From contig DASYUM010000004.1 of assembly GCA_036001225.1 (NCBI GenBank), positions 1 through 42,439 on the forward strand: a stretch of DNA of 42,439 bases, written 5' to 3'. Source of the DNA: DASYUM01 sp036001225 (lineage in GTDB: Bacteria > Methylomirabilota > Methylomirabilia > Rokubacteriales > DASRDR01). Shown piece by piece: positions 27,085 through 35,815 of the stretch. The notes under the pieces were generated by a model. It ran no database searches and was not told where the DNA came from. It saw only the letters and a program-made list of their open reading frames with translations. Position numbers and translations under genes: made by a program. How positions within the stretch are numbered: position 1 is the first letter of the stretch; each line of letters opens with the position of its first letter.

Positions 27085-27097
27085 GACCATTTTAGTC
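27085..27097. promoter_or_regulatory. IscR operator and -10 element upstream of iscR
   Basis: GACCATTTTAGTC matches the E. coli type 1 IscR core GACTRWWWYAGTC at 12 of 13 positions. On the minus strand its centre supplies a -10 (TAAAAT, 27094-27089, 5 of 6), so bound IscR would block the iscR promoter. The -35 is weak. The site also lies 69-81 nt upstream of the dehydrogenase start and could affect it. Confidence 0.6.
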
Positions 27098-27165
27098 GCA
27101 CATAAGGATCACACGGGGACCGCGTGGCGTCAAGCGAAATCTCCGTGGTCCCGGGAGGAAAGCGT

Positions 27166-28437
27166 GTGAGTTCGGAGAGTAAACTCCAGTTTGAATCTTC
27201 GCCAGCCTACCGGATCGTGGTCGAACAGCTCAACGCCGTCGCCAAGCGAATCGGCCTGAACGCCGCGATCCACGAGCGCCTCCGCTACCCCCGCCGGGCC
27301 CTCGTCGTCAGCGTCCCGACGCCGATGGACGATGGGCACACCGAAGTCTTCATCGGCTATCGGGTCCATCACAACACGGTGCTCGGGCCGACCAAGGGGG
27401 GCATCCGCTATCATCCGGACGTCAGCCTCGGCGAGGTCTCCGCCCTGGCCATGCTGATGAGCTGGAAGTGCGCGCTCATGGGCCTGCCTTACGGCGGCGC
27501 CAAAGGCGGCGTCGCGTGCGACCCGGGCCGGATGTCGCCGCGTGAGCTCGAGCGGATGACCCGGCGCTACACGGCCGAGGTCATGCTCCTGATCGGCCCC
27601 GACCTGGACATCCCCGCGCCCGACCTCGGCACCAACGAGCAGACCATGGCCTGGGTCATGGATACCTACGCCATGACCCAAGGACGGACGGTCCCGGGCG
27701 TCGTGACGGGGAAGCCGATCCTCATCGGGGGGTCCGCGGGCCGGCGGGATGCGACCGGGCGCGGCCTCGTCTACGCCCTGGGCCAGGCCGCCCGGGACAG
27801 CGGCCTGGACCTCAAAGGAGCGCGCGTCGTGGTCCAGGGGTTCGGCAACGTGGGGTCGGTGGCGGCCCGACTCCTCTGGCGGGAGGGCTGCCTCATCGTC
27901 GGCGTCTCCGACGCCCAGGGCGGAATCACGAATTCACGCGGGCTCGATATCCGGGAGTTGACGAACCACGTGAGAGAAGCGGGATCGGTGGTCGGTTTCC
28001 GTGGTGCGGAAGCGGTCACCAACGCCGAACTGCTGGAGTTGCCGTGCGACGTGCTGGTTCCCGCCGCGGTGGGCGGCCAGATCACGGTCGAGAACGCCGA
28101 CCGCATCAAGGCCCGCATCGTCGCCGAAGGGGCCAATGGGCCCACCACGCCCGAAGCCGACGACATCCTGGCCGACCGGCGAGTGCTGGTGATCCCCGAC
28201 ATCCTCGCCAACGCCGGCGGGGTGGTCGTGTCCTACTTCGAGTGGGTGCAGGGACTCCAGTACTACTTCTGGCGGGAGAGCGAGATCAACACGCGGCTGC
28301 AGGAGCTGATCATCCGCGCCTACAACCAGGCGGCGGGCCTGGCCAAGCGGGAATCGGTGAGCCTGCGGACGGCGGCGCTGATGCTAGGGGTGCGCCGCGT
28401 GGCCGAGGCCTTCCAGCTCCGCGGCTTCTATCCCTGA
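27166..28437 (+). CDS. gdhA: Glu/Leu/Phe/Val dehydrogenase, most likely glutamate dehydrogenase
   Basis: 423 residues. The substrate-binding segment GPTKGGIRYHPDVSLGEVSA, the catalytic-Lys loop MGLPYGGAKGGVACDP, PAPDLGTNEQTMAWVMD, the Rossmann motif VVVQGFGNVGSVAARLL and EGANGPTTPEADDIL are all present. The size and PAPDLGT segment fit hexameric glutamate dehydrogenases of the NAD-type clade. It converts glutamate to 2-oxoglutarate and ammonia. The GTG at 27166 is chosen over the GTG at 27124 because GGGAGG lies 8 nt before it. Divergent from iscR with a shared 98-nt control region. Confidence 0.92.
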   Translation: MSSESKLQFESSPAYRIVVEQLNAVAKRIGLNAAIHERLRYPRRALVVSVPTPMDDGHTEVFIGYRVHHNTVLGPTKGGIRYHPDVSLGEVSALAMLMSWKCALMGLPYGGAKGGVACDPGRMSPRELERMTRRYTAEVMLLIGPDLDIPAPDLGTNEQTMAWVMDTYAMTQGRTVPGVVTGKPILIGGSAGRRDATGRGLVYALGQAARDSGLDLKGARVVVQGFGNVGSVAARLLWREGCLIVGVSDAQGGITNSRGLDIRELTNHVREAGSVVGFRGAEAVTNAELLELPCDVLVPAAVGGQITVENADRIKARIVAEGANGPTTPEADDILADRRVLVIPDILANAGGVVVSYFEWVQGLQYYFWRESEINTRLQELIIRAYNQAAGLAKRESVSLRTAALMLGVRRVAEAFQLRGFYP

Positions 28438-28506
28438 GCCGGGCCGACAACCGTCGCATCCCGGCGTCCTCGGTCGTCGGCGCGCCTCAACTTTGGGTGG
28501 CTCGCC

Positions 28507-28540
28507 CCGGACGGCGGGGCCCCAGCCCCGCGACGTCCGG
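28507..28540. terminator. Bipartite hairpin between convergent gdhA and galT-like genes
   Basis: ccggac (28507-28512) pairs with gtccgg (28535-28540), and inside it gcgggg (28514-28519) pairs with ccccgc (28526-28531), with a small asymmetric bulge. It is in the middle of the 187-nt convergent gap; no T-run. A bidirectional terminator is likely. Confidence 0.45.
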
Positions 28541-28624
28541 TGGCTCGCGTACGCGGCATATGCCTCGGCGCGCCTCCTCCCTGCGTCCTAGGGCTGCTCG
28601 GTTCTCGGCCCGGCTCCCGGCCGA

Positions 28625-29620
28625 TTAGCCGGCCCCGTCCTCCCGCAGCTGCCGGGCGGCCTCCTCCGGGAACGTCTCGTTGACGGCGATCCCCGCCACC
28701 GGCGCCTTCCGCTGCTCCCCGGGCGTGAGCTCCAGGTGCCAGTGGTAGTCCCGGGCCACCGTGTCCCACTCGCCCTGCAGGACCTTCACCTGCAGGTTGG
28801 GTGCGGTGTGAAGCACCAGCTCGTATGGCGGGTCGCCGAGTACCTTGGCCAGGCTTCCCAGCAGGTCCCGGAGGAGGCGGGCCAGGTCGGCCGCCTGCTC
28901 CGTCGAGAGGTCCTCGTAGGCGCAGGCGTGCTTCCGGGGAATCACCCTCAGCTCGAAGGGGACGCGAGCCGCGTAGGGCACGAACGCCACGAACTGGGAC
29001 GTGGTCCGCACGACCCGGTCACCGCTGGCCAGCTCCTCCCGCACGGTATCGCAGTAGACGCACCGCCGCTTGTACCCGTAGTACTCACGGGCCTGGGTCA
29101 GCTCGGCCCGGATGTCGTCGAAGATGATCGGGGTGGCCAGGATCCGGGAATAGGGGTGACGGATCTTGGCCCCGGGCTTGCCGTGCCGCCGGGTCACCAC
29201 CACGTTGCGGATCTTGCTGTCGCGCTTCAGGTCCTGGATGCGGTCGCGGTACATCCACAGGACGCGGACGAGCTGATCGTCGTCCATGGCGACGAGCGTC
29301 ACGTCGTGGCCGGGGTCCTCGACGACGATCTCGCTCGCCCCCCGAGTCGAGATCCGGTCGAACATCCCCACGCCCTCGCGAACGAGGTCTTCCTCGATAT
29401 TGAAGTAGGGGTCACCCTCGGGGACGACGCGGACTTGCCAGCCGGGGGCATCCGGGGCGCTGCCGGGGGGACGGTACGCCGCGATCTCGCGGGAGGTGAG
29501 ACCCTCGTTGCCCGGGCAGAAGGGGCAGACGTTGCCGTCGCCCTCCCAGGGTTGGCTGGCCCGGCGACGGACGAGCACCCACTTCCCGGTGGCGGGGTCC
29601 TTGCGAAGCTCGCCCTTCAT
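28625..29620 (-). CDS. GalT-like nucleotidylyltransferase (HIT superfamily) with altered HPH motif
   Basis: 331 residues. The N-terminus MKGELRKDPATGKWVLV and CPFCPGNE are those of GalT-type proteins, as is a second CxxC (RCVYCD). The place of the classical nucleophile motif HPHxQ reads RHPYSRI, so the central His is Tyr and the Gln is Arg. A C-terminal YHWHLELTP may provide a substitute HxH site. It may be a nucleotidylyltransferase or phosphorylase on a sugar phosphate other than galactose-1-phosphate. The ATG at 29620 has GAGG 7 nt upstream. It is driven by a good promoter and divergent from the glutaredoxin selenoprotein. No galK or galE nearby. Confidence 0.82.
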   Translation of the reverse strand: MKGELRKDPATGKWVLVRRRASQPWEGDGNVCPFCPGNEGLTSREIAAYRPPGSAPDAPGWQVRVVPEGDPYFNIEEDLVREGVGMFDRISTRGASEIVVEDPGHDVTLVAMDDDQLVRVLWMYRDRIQDLKRDSKIRNVVVTRRHGKPGAKIRHPYSRILATPIIFDDIRAELTQAREYYGYKRRCVYCDTVREELASGDRVVRTTSQFVAFVPYAARVPFELRVIPRKHACAYEDLSTEQAADLARLLRDLLGSLAKVLGDPPYELVLHTAPNLQVKVLQGEWDTVARDYHWHLELTPGEQRKAPVAGIAVNETFPEEAARQLREDGAG

Positions 29621-29671
29621 CGTCTTTCCTCGGTCCAATCCACCACGGGCTGAAAACCCAATATCGTCAGT

Positions 29672-29700
29672 AAGATAGCGGATCGGGGCCGAGTTGTCAA
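29672..29700 (-). promoter_or_regulatory. Sigma-70 promoter of the galT-like gene
   Basis: On the minus strand TTGACA (perfect -35), a 17-nt spacer and TATCTT (-10, 4 of 6). Transcription would start near 29665, giving a leader of about 45 nt with a GAGG ribosome site. Confidence 0.65.
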
Positions 29701-29800
29701 ACGACCGCCACCCGGCAGCGGCCGCTGTGGCGCGCACCGGTACCGCCGAGGCGGGCATCCTAAGGACGAGCGAGGACACCGCTCAGGAGGAGGATGGGAG

Positions 29801-30046
29801 ATGCCTGACCGACCGGTGGTCGTCTACTCGAGCCCGACCTGACGCCCCTGCAAGGCGACGAAGGAGTTCCTTCGTGCGAGCGGCGTCCCGTTCACCGACA
29901 TCGACGTCAGCACCGACGTGGAAGGGCGCGAGGAGTTGATCCGTCGCACCGGCCAGATGGCGGTCCCCATCATCGTGGTGGGCGACGAGATCGTGGTCGG
30001 CTTCGACCGCGTGCGGCTCACCGCGCTGCTGGGCCTCGGCCGCTGA
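29801..30046 (+). CDS. Selenoprotein glutaredoxin, UxxC active site from in-frame TGA
   Basis: Read with the TGA at 29840-29842 as Sec, the frame gives 81 residues. It starts MPDRPVVVYSSPT-U-RPCKA, with Sec14-x2-Cys17 replacing the CxxC of glutaredoxins after the usual YSxPx lead. The rest is a standard glutaredoxin: GVPFTDIDVSTD, the cis-Pro56 loop TGQMAVPIIVVGD and a GFD turn before the last helix. ATG with AGGAGGAGG 7 nt upstream. A 7-bp SECIS-like hairpin follows. It stops with a second TGA at 30044, which lacks such a hairpin. The Sec takes the position of the nucleophilic N-terminal cysteine, which should raise reactivity. A pseudogene is unlikely given full conservation after the TGA. 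Confidence 0.9.
29858..29875 (+). promoter_or_regulatory. Bacterial SECIS-like hairpin of the glutaredoxin gene
   Basis: acgaagg (29858-29864) pairs perfectly with ccttcgt (29869-29875) around the loop AGTT. The loop starts 22 nt after the TGA and has G at its second base, the arrangement expected of a bacterial SECIS. Loop and spacing are almost the same as in the SelW-like gene. Confidence 0.78.
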
Positions 30047-30072
30047 TTCGGAGCGGGTTGGCCGAGGTCAGA

Positions 30073-31437
30073 CTACTGAGCTTTCTCCTTGTCGCGGAGC
30101 TTCTTGAGATGCTGCCGGGCCACGTCCACCCACTCCTTCTCGGTCGCGATCTGGGATGCCAGCGCGATGTAGCGTTCCCACTGGGCGATCGCCTCTCTGA
30201 CATCGACCTTTTCGTAGGCGAGGGCGAGATTGTAGTGGGCGCCGGTGTGCTTGGCATCTGAATCGATCACCTTCCGGTACTCGGCGATCGCGTCGCGGTA
30301 GAGGCCCTTTTCTTCGTAAATCTCACCGAGCCCCATCCGGGCGTCCAGGAAGTAGGGGTCCAGCTCGATCGCCTTCTTGTAGGCGTTGACGGCTTCGTAG
30401 TAGAGCCCCTTCTCACCGTAGTAGATCTTGCCCAGGCTGAAGTGGACGCGCGCGTTCAGAGGATCGAGGACGAGGGCCTTCTGGTAGTGACCGATCGCGC
30501 CCTCGTTGTCGCCCTTGGCCGCCTTGGCGTCGCCGAGCCCGACCTGCGCCTCGGCGTAGTGCGGGCGGAGGCTCAGCGCCTTCTGGTAGGCCTCGATCGC
30601 CTGATCGTAGAGCCGGCGGGGGCTGAGCATGAAGAGGTCACCGAGGGCCTTGAGCGGCTCGGGCAACGCCGGGTCGACCTGGGTGGCGGCCCGGAACTGG
30701 GCCGCGCCCTTCCAGCGGTTGCCGAGGGCGAGGTGGGCGAGACCGAGGTGGTAGTGCGCCACCGCGAAGGTCGGGTCGATCTCTACGGCGCGGGCGAACA
30801 GCTCGGCCGCGCCTTCGTATCCCTCCTGGCCGCCCCGCAGGTACGAGCGGCGACCCTTGACGTACGCCTCGAACGCCATGAGGTTGGCCGTCGGCTTGGC
30901 GGCCGCCACCATGCGCTGCAGCTCGTCGGGCTTGAGGCCGAGCCGGAGCGCCCGCGCGTAAATGGTCACCACGTCGGCCTGGGTCTCGAGCACGCGGTCG
31001 GGACCGCCCACCAGCGCGTCCAAGGTCTGCCCGTCCGTCCGGTTGAGGTCGAGGAGCTTGGGAACGATCGAGACGCCGCCCTCTGCCGTCCGCTGGTACT
31101 CGCCGTAGAAGACCAGCTCCGCCCGGAGCGTCCGGGCCAGGGCAGGCGCCGCGCGCTCCGGCGGGGCAGCCGGGTCGATGCCGGTGGCCCGGGCCGCCTG
31201 GGCGACGCGGCCGCGGTCGAGCGGCAGCAGGGCCGGCGTGGCCTGGGCAGCCAGGGCGAGGGTCTCGGCGATCCCCTCCCCGATCCAGCCGTCGCCGCCG
31301 TCCGCCGTGACGTTCTGGAACGGCAGGACCAGCACCGGCCGCGGCTTCGTCGCCGCCCCCAACTCCATCCAGCCGCCGGTCACCGCCAGGCCACCGGCGG
31401 CGACCAGGACGAGCGCGCGGGTCAGCTGTCTACGCAT
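30073..31437 (-). CDS. Secreted or membrane-attached TPR-repeat protein
   Basis: 454 residues. A signal peptide or anchor lies at 8-24 (ALVLVAAGGLAVTGGW). The next part, PRPVLVLPFQNVTADGGDGW followed by IGEGIAETL, resembles the TolB-like N-terminal domain seen in other TPR proteins. From about 190 to the end there are at least six tetratricopeptide repeats, e.g. AVAHYHLGLAHLALGNRWKG and ARVHFSLGKIYYGEKGLYYE. It starts 8 nt before the end of the triple-VWA gene, so it is the last gene of the MoxR unit. A periplasmic scaffold for the VWA proteins is a fair inference; Bat operons often carry TPR genes. Confidence 0.85.
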   Translation of the reverse strand: MRRQLTRALVLVAAGGLAVTGGWMELGAATKPRPVLVLPFQNVTADGGDGWIGEGIAETLALAAQATPALLPLDRGRVAQAARATGIDPAAPPERAAPALARTLRAELVFYGEYQRTAEGGVSIVPKLLDLNRTDGQTLDALVGGPDRVLETQADVVTIYARALRLGLKPDELQRMVAAAKPTANLMAFEAYVKGRRSYLRGGQEGYEGAAELFARAVEIDPTFAVAHYHLGLAHLALGNRWKGAAQFRAATQVDPALPEPLKALGDLFMLSPRRLYDQAIEAYQKALSLRPHYAEAQVGLGDAKAAKGDNEGAIGHYQKALVLDPLNARVHFSLGKIYYGEKGLYYEAVNAYKKAIELDPYFLDARMGLGEIYEEKGLYRDAIAEYRKVIDSDAKHTGAHYNLALAYEKVDVREAIAQWERYIALASQIATEKEWVDVARQHLKKLRDKEKAQ

Positions 31438-34400
31438 CGCTCACCTCGCGTCCACGCGTCCGGCGACGGATCCACCGGCCGAGGGCCGGTCCGACCCGCC
31501 GGACTGCGATCTCGGGAACCAGCACCAGGGTGACCAGGCCGGCCAGCCACGACCAGAGGTCCGTCGGCACGCGTGAGCGGCGGCGGCTCGCCGTGAAGGC
31601 CTCCTTGGCCTCCCCCAACCCGCCGCCTCCGGTCAGCTCGCTGATCTCTCGCAAGAGCACCTCGTCGGGCCCCAACTCGCGATACTCCTGCGCGTAGGGC
31701 ACGACGGTGCCGACGATCTGGGAGCCGAGGAGCTGTCCGTCCTTCCGCTGGGAGAGCCCGCCCAGGTAGACCCCCTCGCCGCGGGCGGGGAACGTGCCCC
31801 GGTACCGGCCCGGGGCCACCTGCTCCAGCTCCACCACCTGCTGACTCTTGTCCGGGTTGATCACCCCGAGCTGACTGTCGAGGAAGTTGATGAACTCGCC
31901 CTTGGGGTCGATCGCCTCGACGGTGACCACTCCCTGGCCATCGCGCCGCTCTACCGTGGCGGTGGTGTCGCTGCGGGCGCCGGCCCGGAGGGTCCAGCGC
32001 ACGGTCTGCGACCAGAACTTGTTGAAGTCCCGCCACCGGAGCCAGAGGATCCCCCACTTGGCTTTGGCGTCGGCGGTGAAGGCCACCGAGCGCCCGAGCC
32101 CGTACCGCCAGGCCGCCATGAGGGGGTCCTCCTGGTGCGTCATCAGCAACTGCTCGGCCGTCGGCTTGATCGTGGTGGCGACGTAGCCGCCCAGCGGCGG
32201 CGCCTTCGTCCACTCGATGTCCTGGATGGCTTCGTGGTACTGGCTGGTCACGATCGGGCGGAACGGCTGCTCGATCAGCGACGCCTTGGACGCGAGCTGG
32301 GTCTCGAGGGTGAAGATCCGGGGGACGGTCAGGGTCTCCTCGGTGAAGTAGAAGCGCCCCCGGCCCCACTTGGCCACGTCGATCATGAGCTGGAGGTCGG
32401 CGTCGGAGCCGATGGCGACGCCGGACACGGTGATCTTGTCCTTGACCATCCGGCGGATCAGGGAGGCAAAGTCGCCGCGCGTCATCTGGCCGTCGGAGAG
32501 GAAAATGACGTGCTTGAGCAGAGCATCCCGGTCGTAGAGCGCCTTGTAGGCCTCGCGGACCGCCGGGTAGCCGTCGGTGCCGCCGCCGGCTTTGATGGCC
32601 GAGACCTCGCGGTGGATCGCCCGCTTGTCCTTGGCCGTCTGGAGGGGGACATGCCAGACGAACTCGGTGTCGAAGGAGAGGACGCCGACCTCGTTCCGCT
32701 CGTCGAGGAGGTCCACGACCAGGTGGGCCGCCTCCTTGGCGACCTCGAGCTTGTTGACCTTGTCGTTGTCCTTCATTCCCATCGCCATGGAGCCGGAGCG
32801 GTCGATCACCAGCATCACGGCCAGACTCGGGATCTCGATCTTCTGCTTGACCTCCATGGTGACCGGAAGGGCCTCCTCGATCGGCGTCCGATAGAGGCCG
32901 CCCAGCCCGAAGGTCTCCTCGCCCCCGATCATGACGAGCCCCCCGCCCTGATCACGCACGTAGTCGCGGACCAGGGTCATCTGGTTGCGCGTCATCTTGA
33001 GCCCGGAGACGTTGGACAGGATGAGGCCGTCGTACTTCTCGAGCTGGGCCATCGAGGTCGGCAACCCGTCGGGGCCGACCAGCCTCACGTCGATGTGCTG
33101 GGAGCGAAGGGCGGAGACCAGATTCTGGGCCTGGCCCGGATCCCGATCCACCATCAGGACCTGGGGGCGGCCGCGCACCACGGTGAGCCCGATGGCGCGG
33201 TTGTTGTCCTCGATCACGTCGCCCTCGACCTCGACCAGCGCCTGATAGACGTGGACGCCGGCCTGCTCGAGGGCCTGCCGGTACGTCAGCACGTTCTTCC
33301 CCGCCGTGAGGCGGACGACCTGCGAGCCCAGGAACTCCCCGTTGCGGTAGAGGGAGAGGCGCCCGGCCGTCTCCTTCACCGAGTTGACGACCACCTTGGC
33401 ATAGAACGGCTCGCCGAACTTGACCTCGGTCGGCAGCAGGAGCTGTTCGACCACGACCTCCTGGGGGAAGGTGAGCCCGAGCGGCGAGTAGTAGATGGGG
33501 ACACCGGAATCTTTGGCGGCCTGGGCGGCGGCCAGGGCCTTGCCGGCGTTCTCGCGGCCGTCCGACAGGAGGACGATGCGATTGGCCTCCCCGGCCGGGA
33601 ACGAGGCGAGCGCGAGCTGGATCGCCCGTTCGATGTTGGTGCTGTTGGTGGTGCCGGGCGGCTGCGGCCGGGCCAGCGTCGGCTTGGCGCGGAGGGGCTC
33701 GGCGAGCTGGGGCTCGCGGCCGAAGGTGATCAAGCCGGCCCGATCCTCGTCCTTCATCCCTTCCAGCGCGGCGGCCGCGTACCGGTAGCCGGTCTCCCGG
33801 GCGGCCAGGCTCACGCTGTCGGACATGTCGAGAAGGAAGAAGACGTTCTGGCGGTCGAGCCAGCGCGAGACCTGGGGCTGGGTCAGGGCCCACAGGAGGA
33901 CGACGAGGCTGGCGCCCCGGACCCCGAGCGCCCAACGATCGACCGGCCGCGGCAGCAGCGCAGTCCGGCCGCCGCCGCTCTGCCGGCGCCAGTAGAGGAA
34001 ACCCTCCAGAGCCAGGGTCAGAATGGCCAGGAAGAGGAGCGGCTGCCACAGCTCCTTCTGGTAGGTGTAGAGGTCGGTGCCCGTGCCCTCGGCCGGTGGT
34101 GGCCCCACCGGCAAGGGCTGGGGCCGGATGTTCGACTCACCGGCCTGGAGCAGATTGACGGCGAAGGCCATCTCGCGCGGTCCGGTGACCAGCGTGTAGG
34201 TCCCGACGCGGTCGGTCTGGGTGAAGGAGAGGGCACCGCGGGTGATCTGGGCCTTCCGGGTCCCGCCCTGGGGATCCCGGACGGTGGCTTCGTCGATCCC
34301 GTGCTCGACCGTCACCAGGAAGGGGTCGCCGGCCCGCACCATGAGATCGGCGCCCTCCAGCCCGACCGGCTGCAGCCAGCGCAGGCTGTTGGACAGGATC

Positions 34401-35815
34401 AGCGGGAACGCCACCCGCAGCGGCAGGTCGGTCTTGAACAGGTCGAAGCCGACGAAGACCGCCTTCCGGTGCTGCTCCTCGAGGAGGTAGATGAGTGGCC
34501 CGCCGACCGACTCCAGCAGGGTCCGGCCGGCCGCCACCGGGCGCACGCGGAGCGCCTCTTCCACCCCGACCTTGGAGAGGTCCACGAAGCGCATGATCGG
34601 GTGCGAGCGGTCCCAGTCGAGGACGGTCGGCTGCTCCATGGGTCCCAGGGGCTCGATGGGGACGTCGCCCGGCACCGCGTTGACCAGCACGAAGCGGCCG
34701 GGGCCGACCTTGGGCGGCGAGGTGCTGTCGAGCACCACCACGTCGTAGGTCCCCATCCCGCCCGAATACTCGCTGGGCGCCCTCGTCTCCAGCACTACCT
34801 GCGGATCGGCCTTGAGCGCCTTCTCCAGGAAGAGATTGCCGGGGCTGACCAGCAGCACCTTGATGCGCCGGGGCGCCGGGATGATGCCGTAGACGACATT
34901 GTCAGCCTCGAGGTCGTCACGGATGCCGATCTCGACACGGATCTGGCCCCCGCCCTGGTGGGTGAAAGGCACGATGACGTTGCGCTTGACCTGAGGGCCG
35001 AGGGCGATGCTCTGCTCGCTGACCGGCTTGTCGTCGATGGAGACGGTGAGCGGGAAGGCGAGCCGCTCGTTCGAGAAGTTCGTCAGCGAGAGAAAGGCCT
35101 GGTGGTCGTAGATCCCGTAGTAACTCTTGCGGAGCGCGAACTGGGTGATGCCGACGTTGCGGGAGCCGACCCCCACGCTGACCCAGCGCACCCGGGGGTC
35201 GGGAAACTCGCGGACCTGAGCGGGATCGAAGGCCCCGTCGGTGATCACCTGGACGCGGACCCGGCGGTCGAGGGCGGGCACCAGGGTCAGCGCGGTGCGG
35301 ATCGCCTCGCTCAGGTGGTTGGGGAGGTCGCGGGCCTGCATGTCGTAGATGGCCCGCCGCGCCCGGTCCAGCTCCCGGGTAAATGGCACCCGGATGACCG
35401 GGTGGGTGGTGGCCTCGATGACCATGACCTCGGCGCCCCGCCCGGCCTCGTCGATCAACTGGACGGCCGCCCGCTGCGCCTCGGCAAAGCGGCTGGGGGC
35501 GACATCGCGGGCCTTCATGGAGGCCGAGACGTCCATCACCACCACCAGCCGGTCGGCCCCCTTGCCCTGCAGGGTGACGGTGGGCCGGGCCAGGGCCACC
35601 GAGAGCAGCACCAGCCCCAGCACCTGCAGCAGCAGCAGTGGGTCGACCTGGAGCCGCTGGAAGAGCGCGGAAGCCTGCTGGTCCCGCAGCACCGGCGCCC
35701 ACAGGAGGATCGAGGTGACCCGACGCTGCTGGCGCCGTACCTTGAGGAAGTAGAGCAGGAGCAGCGGGACCGACAGCCCGAGCAGCAGGAACGCCAGGGG
35801 CGAGAGGAACGTCAC
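31430..35815 (-). CDS. Giant membrane protein with three VWA domains (fused Bat-like modules)
   Basis: 1461 residues. Module one: two N-terminal membrane segments (about 5-23 and 58-76), a VWA domain with the MIDAS motif DVSAS (Asp95), a beta-rich part and a membrane segment near 590-610. Module two starts with another membrane segment (about 634-650), a VWA with DMSDS (Asp663), a class I glutamine-amidotransferase-like domain (about 885-975) and a third VWA with DRSGS (Asp1005). A last membrane segment lies near 1420-1437. Each half alone resembles a BatA-type protein, so this is a fusion. GTG start overlaps the DUF58 stop as GTGA. Probably acts with MoxR and DUF58 in metal-dependent protein assembly at the membrane. 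Confidence 0.88.
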   Translation of the reverse strand: MTFLSPLAFLLLGLSVPLLLLYFLKVRRQQRRVTSILLWAPVLRDQQASALFQRLQVDPLLLLQVLGLVLLSVALARPTVTLQGKGADRLVVVMDVSASMKARDVAPSRFAEAQRAAVQLIDEAGRGAEVMVIEATTHPVIRVPFTRELDRARRAIYDMQARDLPNHLSEAIRTALTLVPALDRRVRVQVITDGAFDPAQVREFPDPRVRWVSVGVGSRNVGITQFALRKSYYGIYDHQAFLSLTNFSNERLAFPLTVSIDDKPVSEQSIALGPQVKRNVIVPFTHQGGGQIRVEIGIRDDLEADNVVYGIIPAPRRIKVLLVSPGNLFLEKALKADPQVVLETRAPSEYSGGMGTYDVVVLDSTSPPKVGPGRFVLVNAVPGDVPIEPLGPMEQPTVLDWDRSHPIMRFVDLSKVGVEEALRVRPVAAGRTLLESVGGPLIYLLEEQHRKAVFVGFDLFKTDLPLRVAFPLILSNSLRWLQPVGLEGADLMVRAGDPFLVTVEHGIDEATVRDPQGGTRKAQITRGALSFTQTDRVGTYTLVTGPREMAFAVNLLQAGESNIRPQPLPVGPPPAEGTGTDLYTYQKELWQPLLFLAILTLALEGFLYWRRQSGGGRTALLPRPVDRWALGVRGASLVVLLWALTQPQVSRWLDRQNVFFLLDMSDSVSLAARETGYRYAAAALEGMKDEDRAGLITFGREPQLAEPLRAKPTLARPQPPGTTNSTNIERAIQLALASFPAGEANRIVLLSDGRENAGKALAAAQAAKDSGVPIYYSPLGLTFPQEVVVEQLLLPTEVKFGEPFYAKVVVNSVKETAGRLSLYRNGEFLGSQVVRLTAGKNVLTYRQALEQAGVHVYQALVEVEGDVIEDNNRAIGLTVVRGRPQVLMVDRDPGQAQNLVSALRSQHIDVRLVGPDGLPTSMAQLEKYDGLILSNVSGLKMTRNQMTLVRDYVRDQGGGLVMIGGEETFGLGGLYRTPIEEALPVTMEVKQKIEIPSLAVMLVIDRSGSMAMGMKDNDKVNKLEVAKEAAHLVVDLLDERNEVGVLSFDTEFVWHVPLQTAKDKRAIHREVSAIKAGGGTDGYPAVREAYKALYDRDALLKHVIFLSDGQMTRGDFASLIRRMVKDKITVSGVAIGSDADLQLMIDVAKWGRGRFYFTEETLTVPRIFTLETQLASKASLIEQPFRPIVTSQYHEAIQDIEWTKAPPLGGYVATTIKPTAEQLLMTHQEDPLMAAWRYGLGRSVAFTADAKAKWGILWLRWRDFNKFWSQTVRWTLRAGARSDTTATVERRDGQGVVTVEAIDPKGEFINFLDSQLGVINPDKSQQVVELEQVAPGRYRGTFPARGEGVYLGGLSQRKDGQLLGSQIVGTVVPYAQEYRELGPDEVLLREISELTGGGGLGEAKEAFTASRRRSRVPTDLWSWLAGLVTLVLVPEIAVRRVGPALGRWIRRRTRGREVSDA

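Noticed and set aside
28441..28624. Possible tRNA or small RNA in the convergent gap after the glutamate dehydrogenase gene
   Set aside because: The hairpin there does not extend to a cloverleaf and no CCA end or anticodon arm can be formed.
29716..29727. 12-nt palindrome cagcggccgctg upstream of the glutaredoxin gene as an operator
   Set aside because: Short GC palindromes are expected by chance in this DNA, and nothing else supports a binding site.
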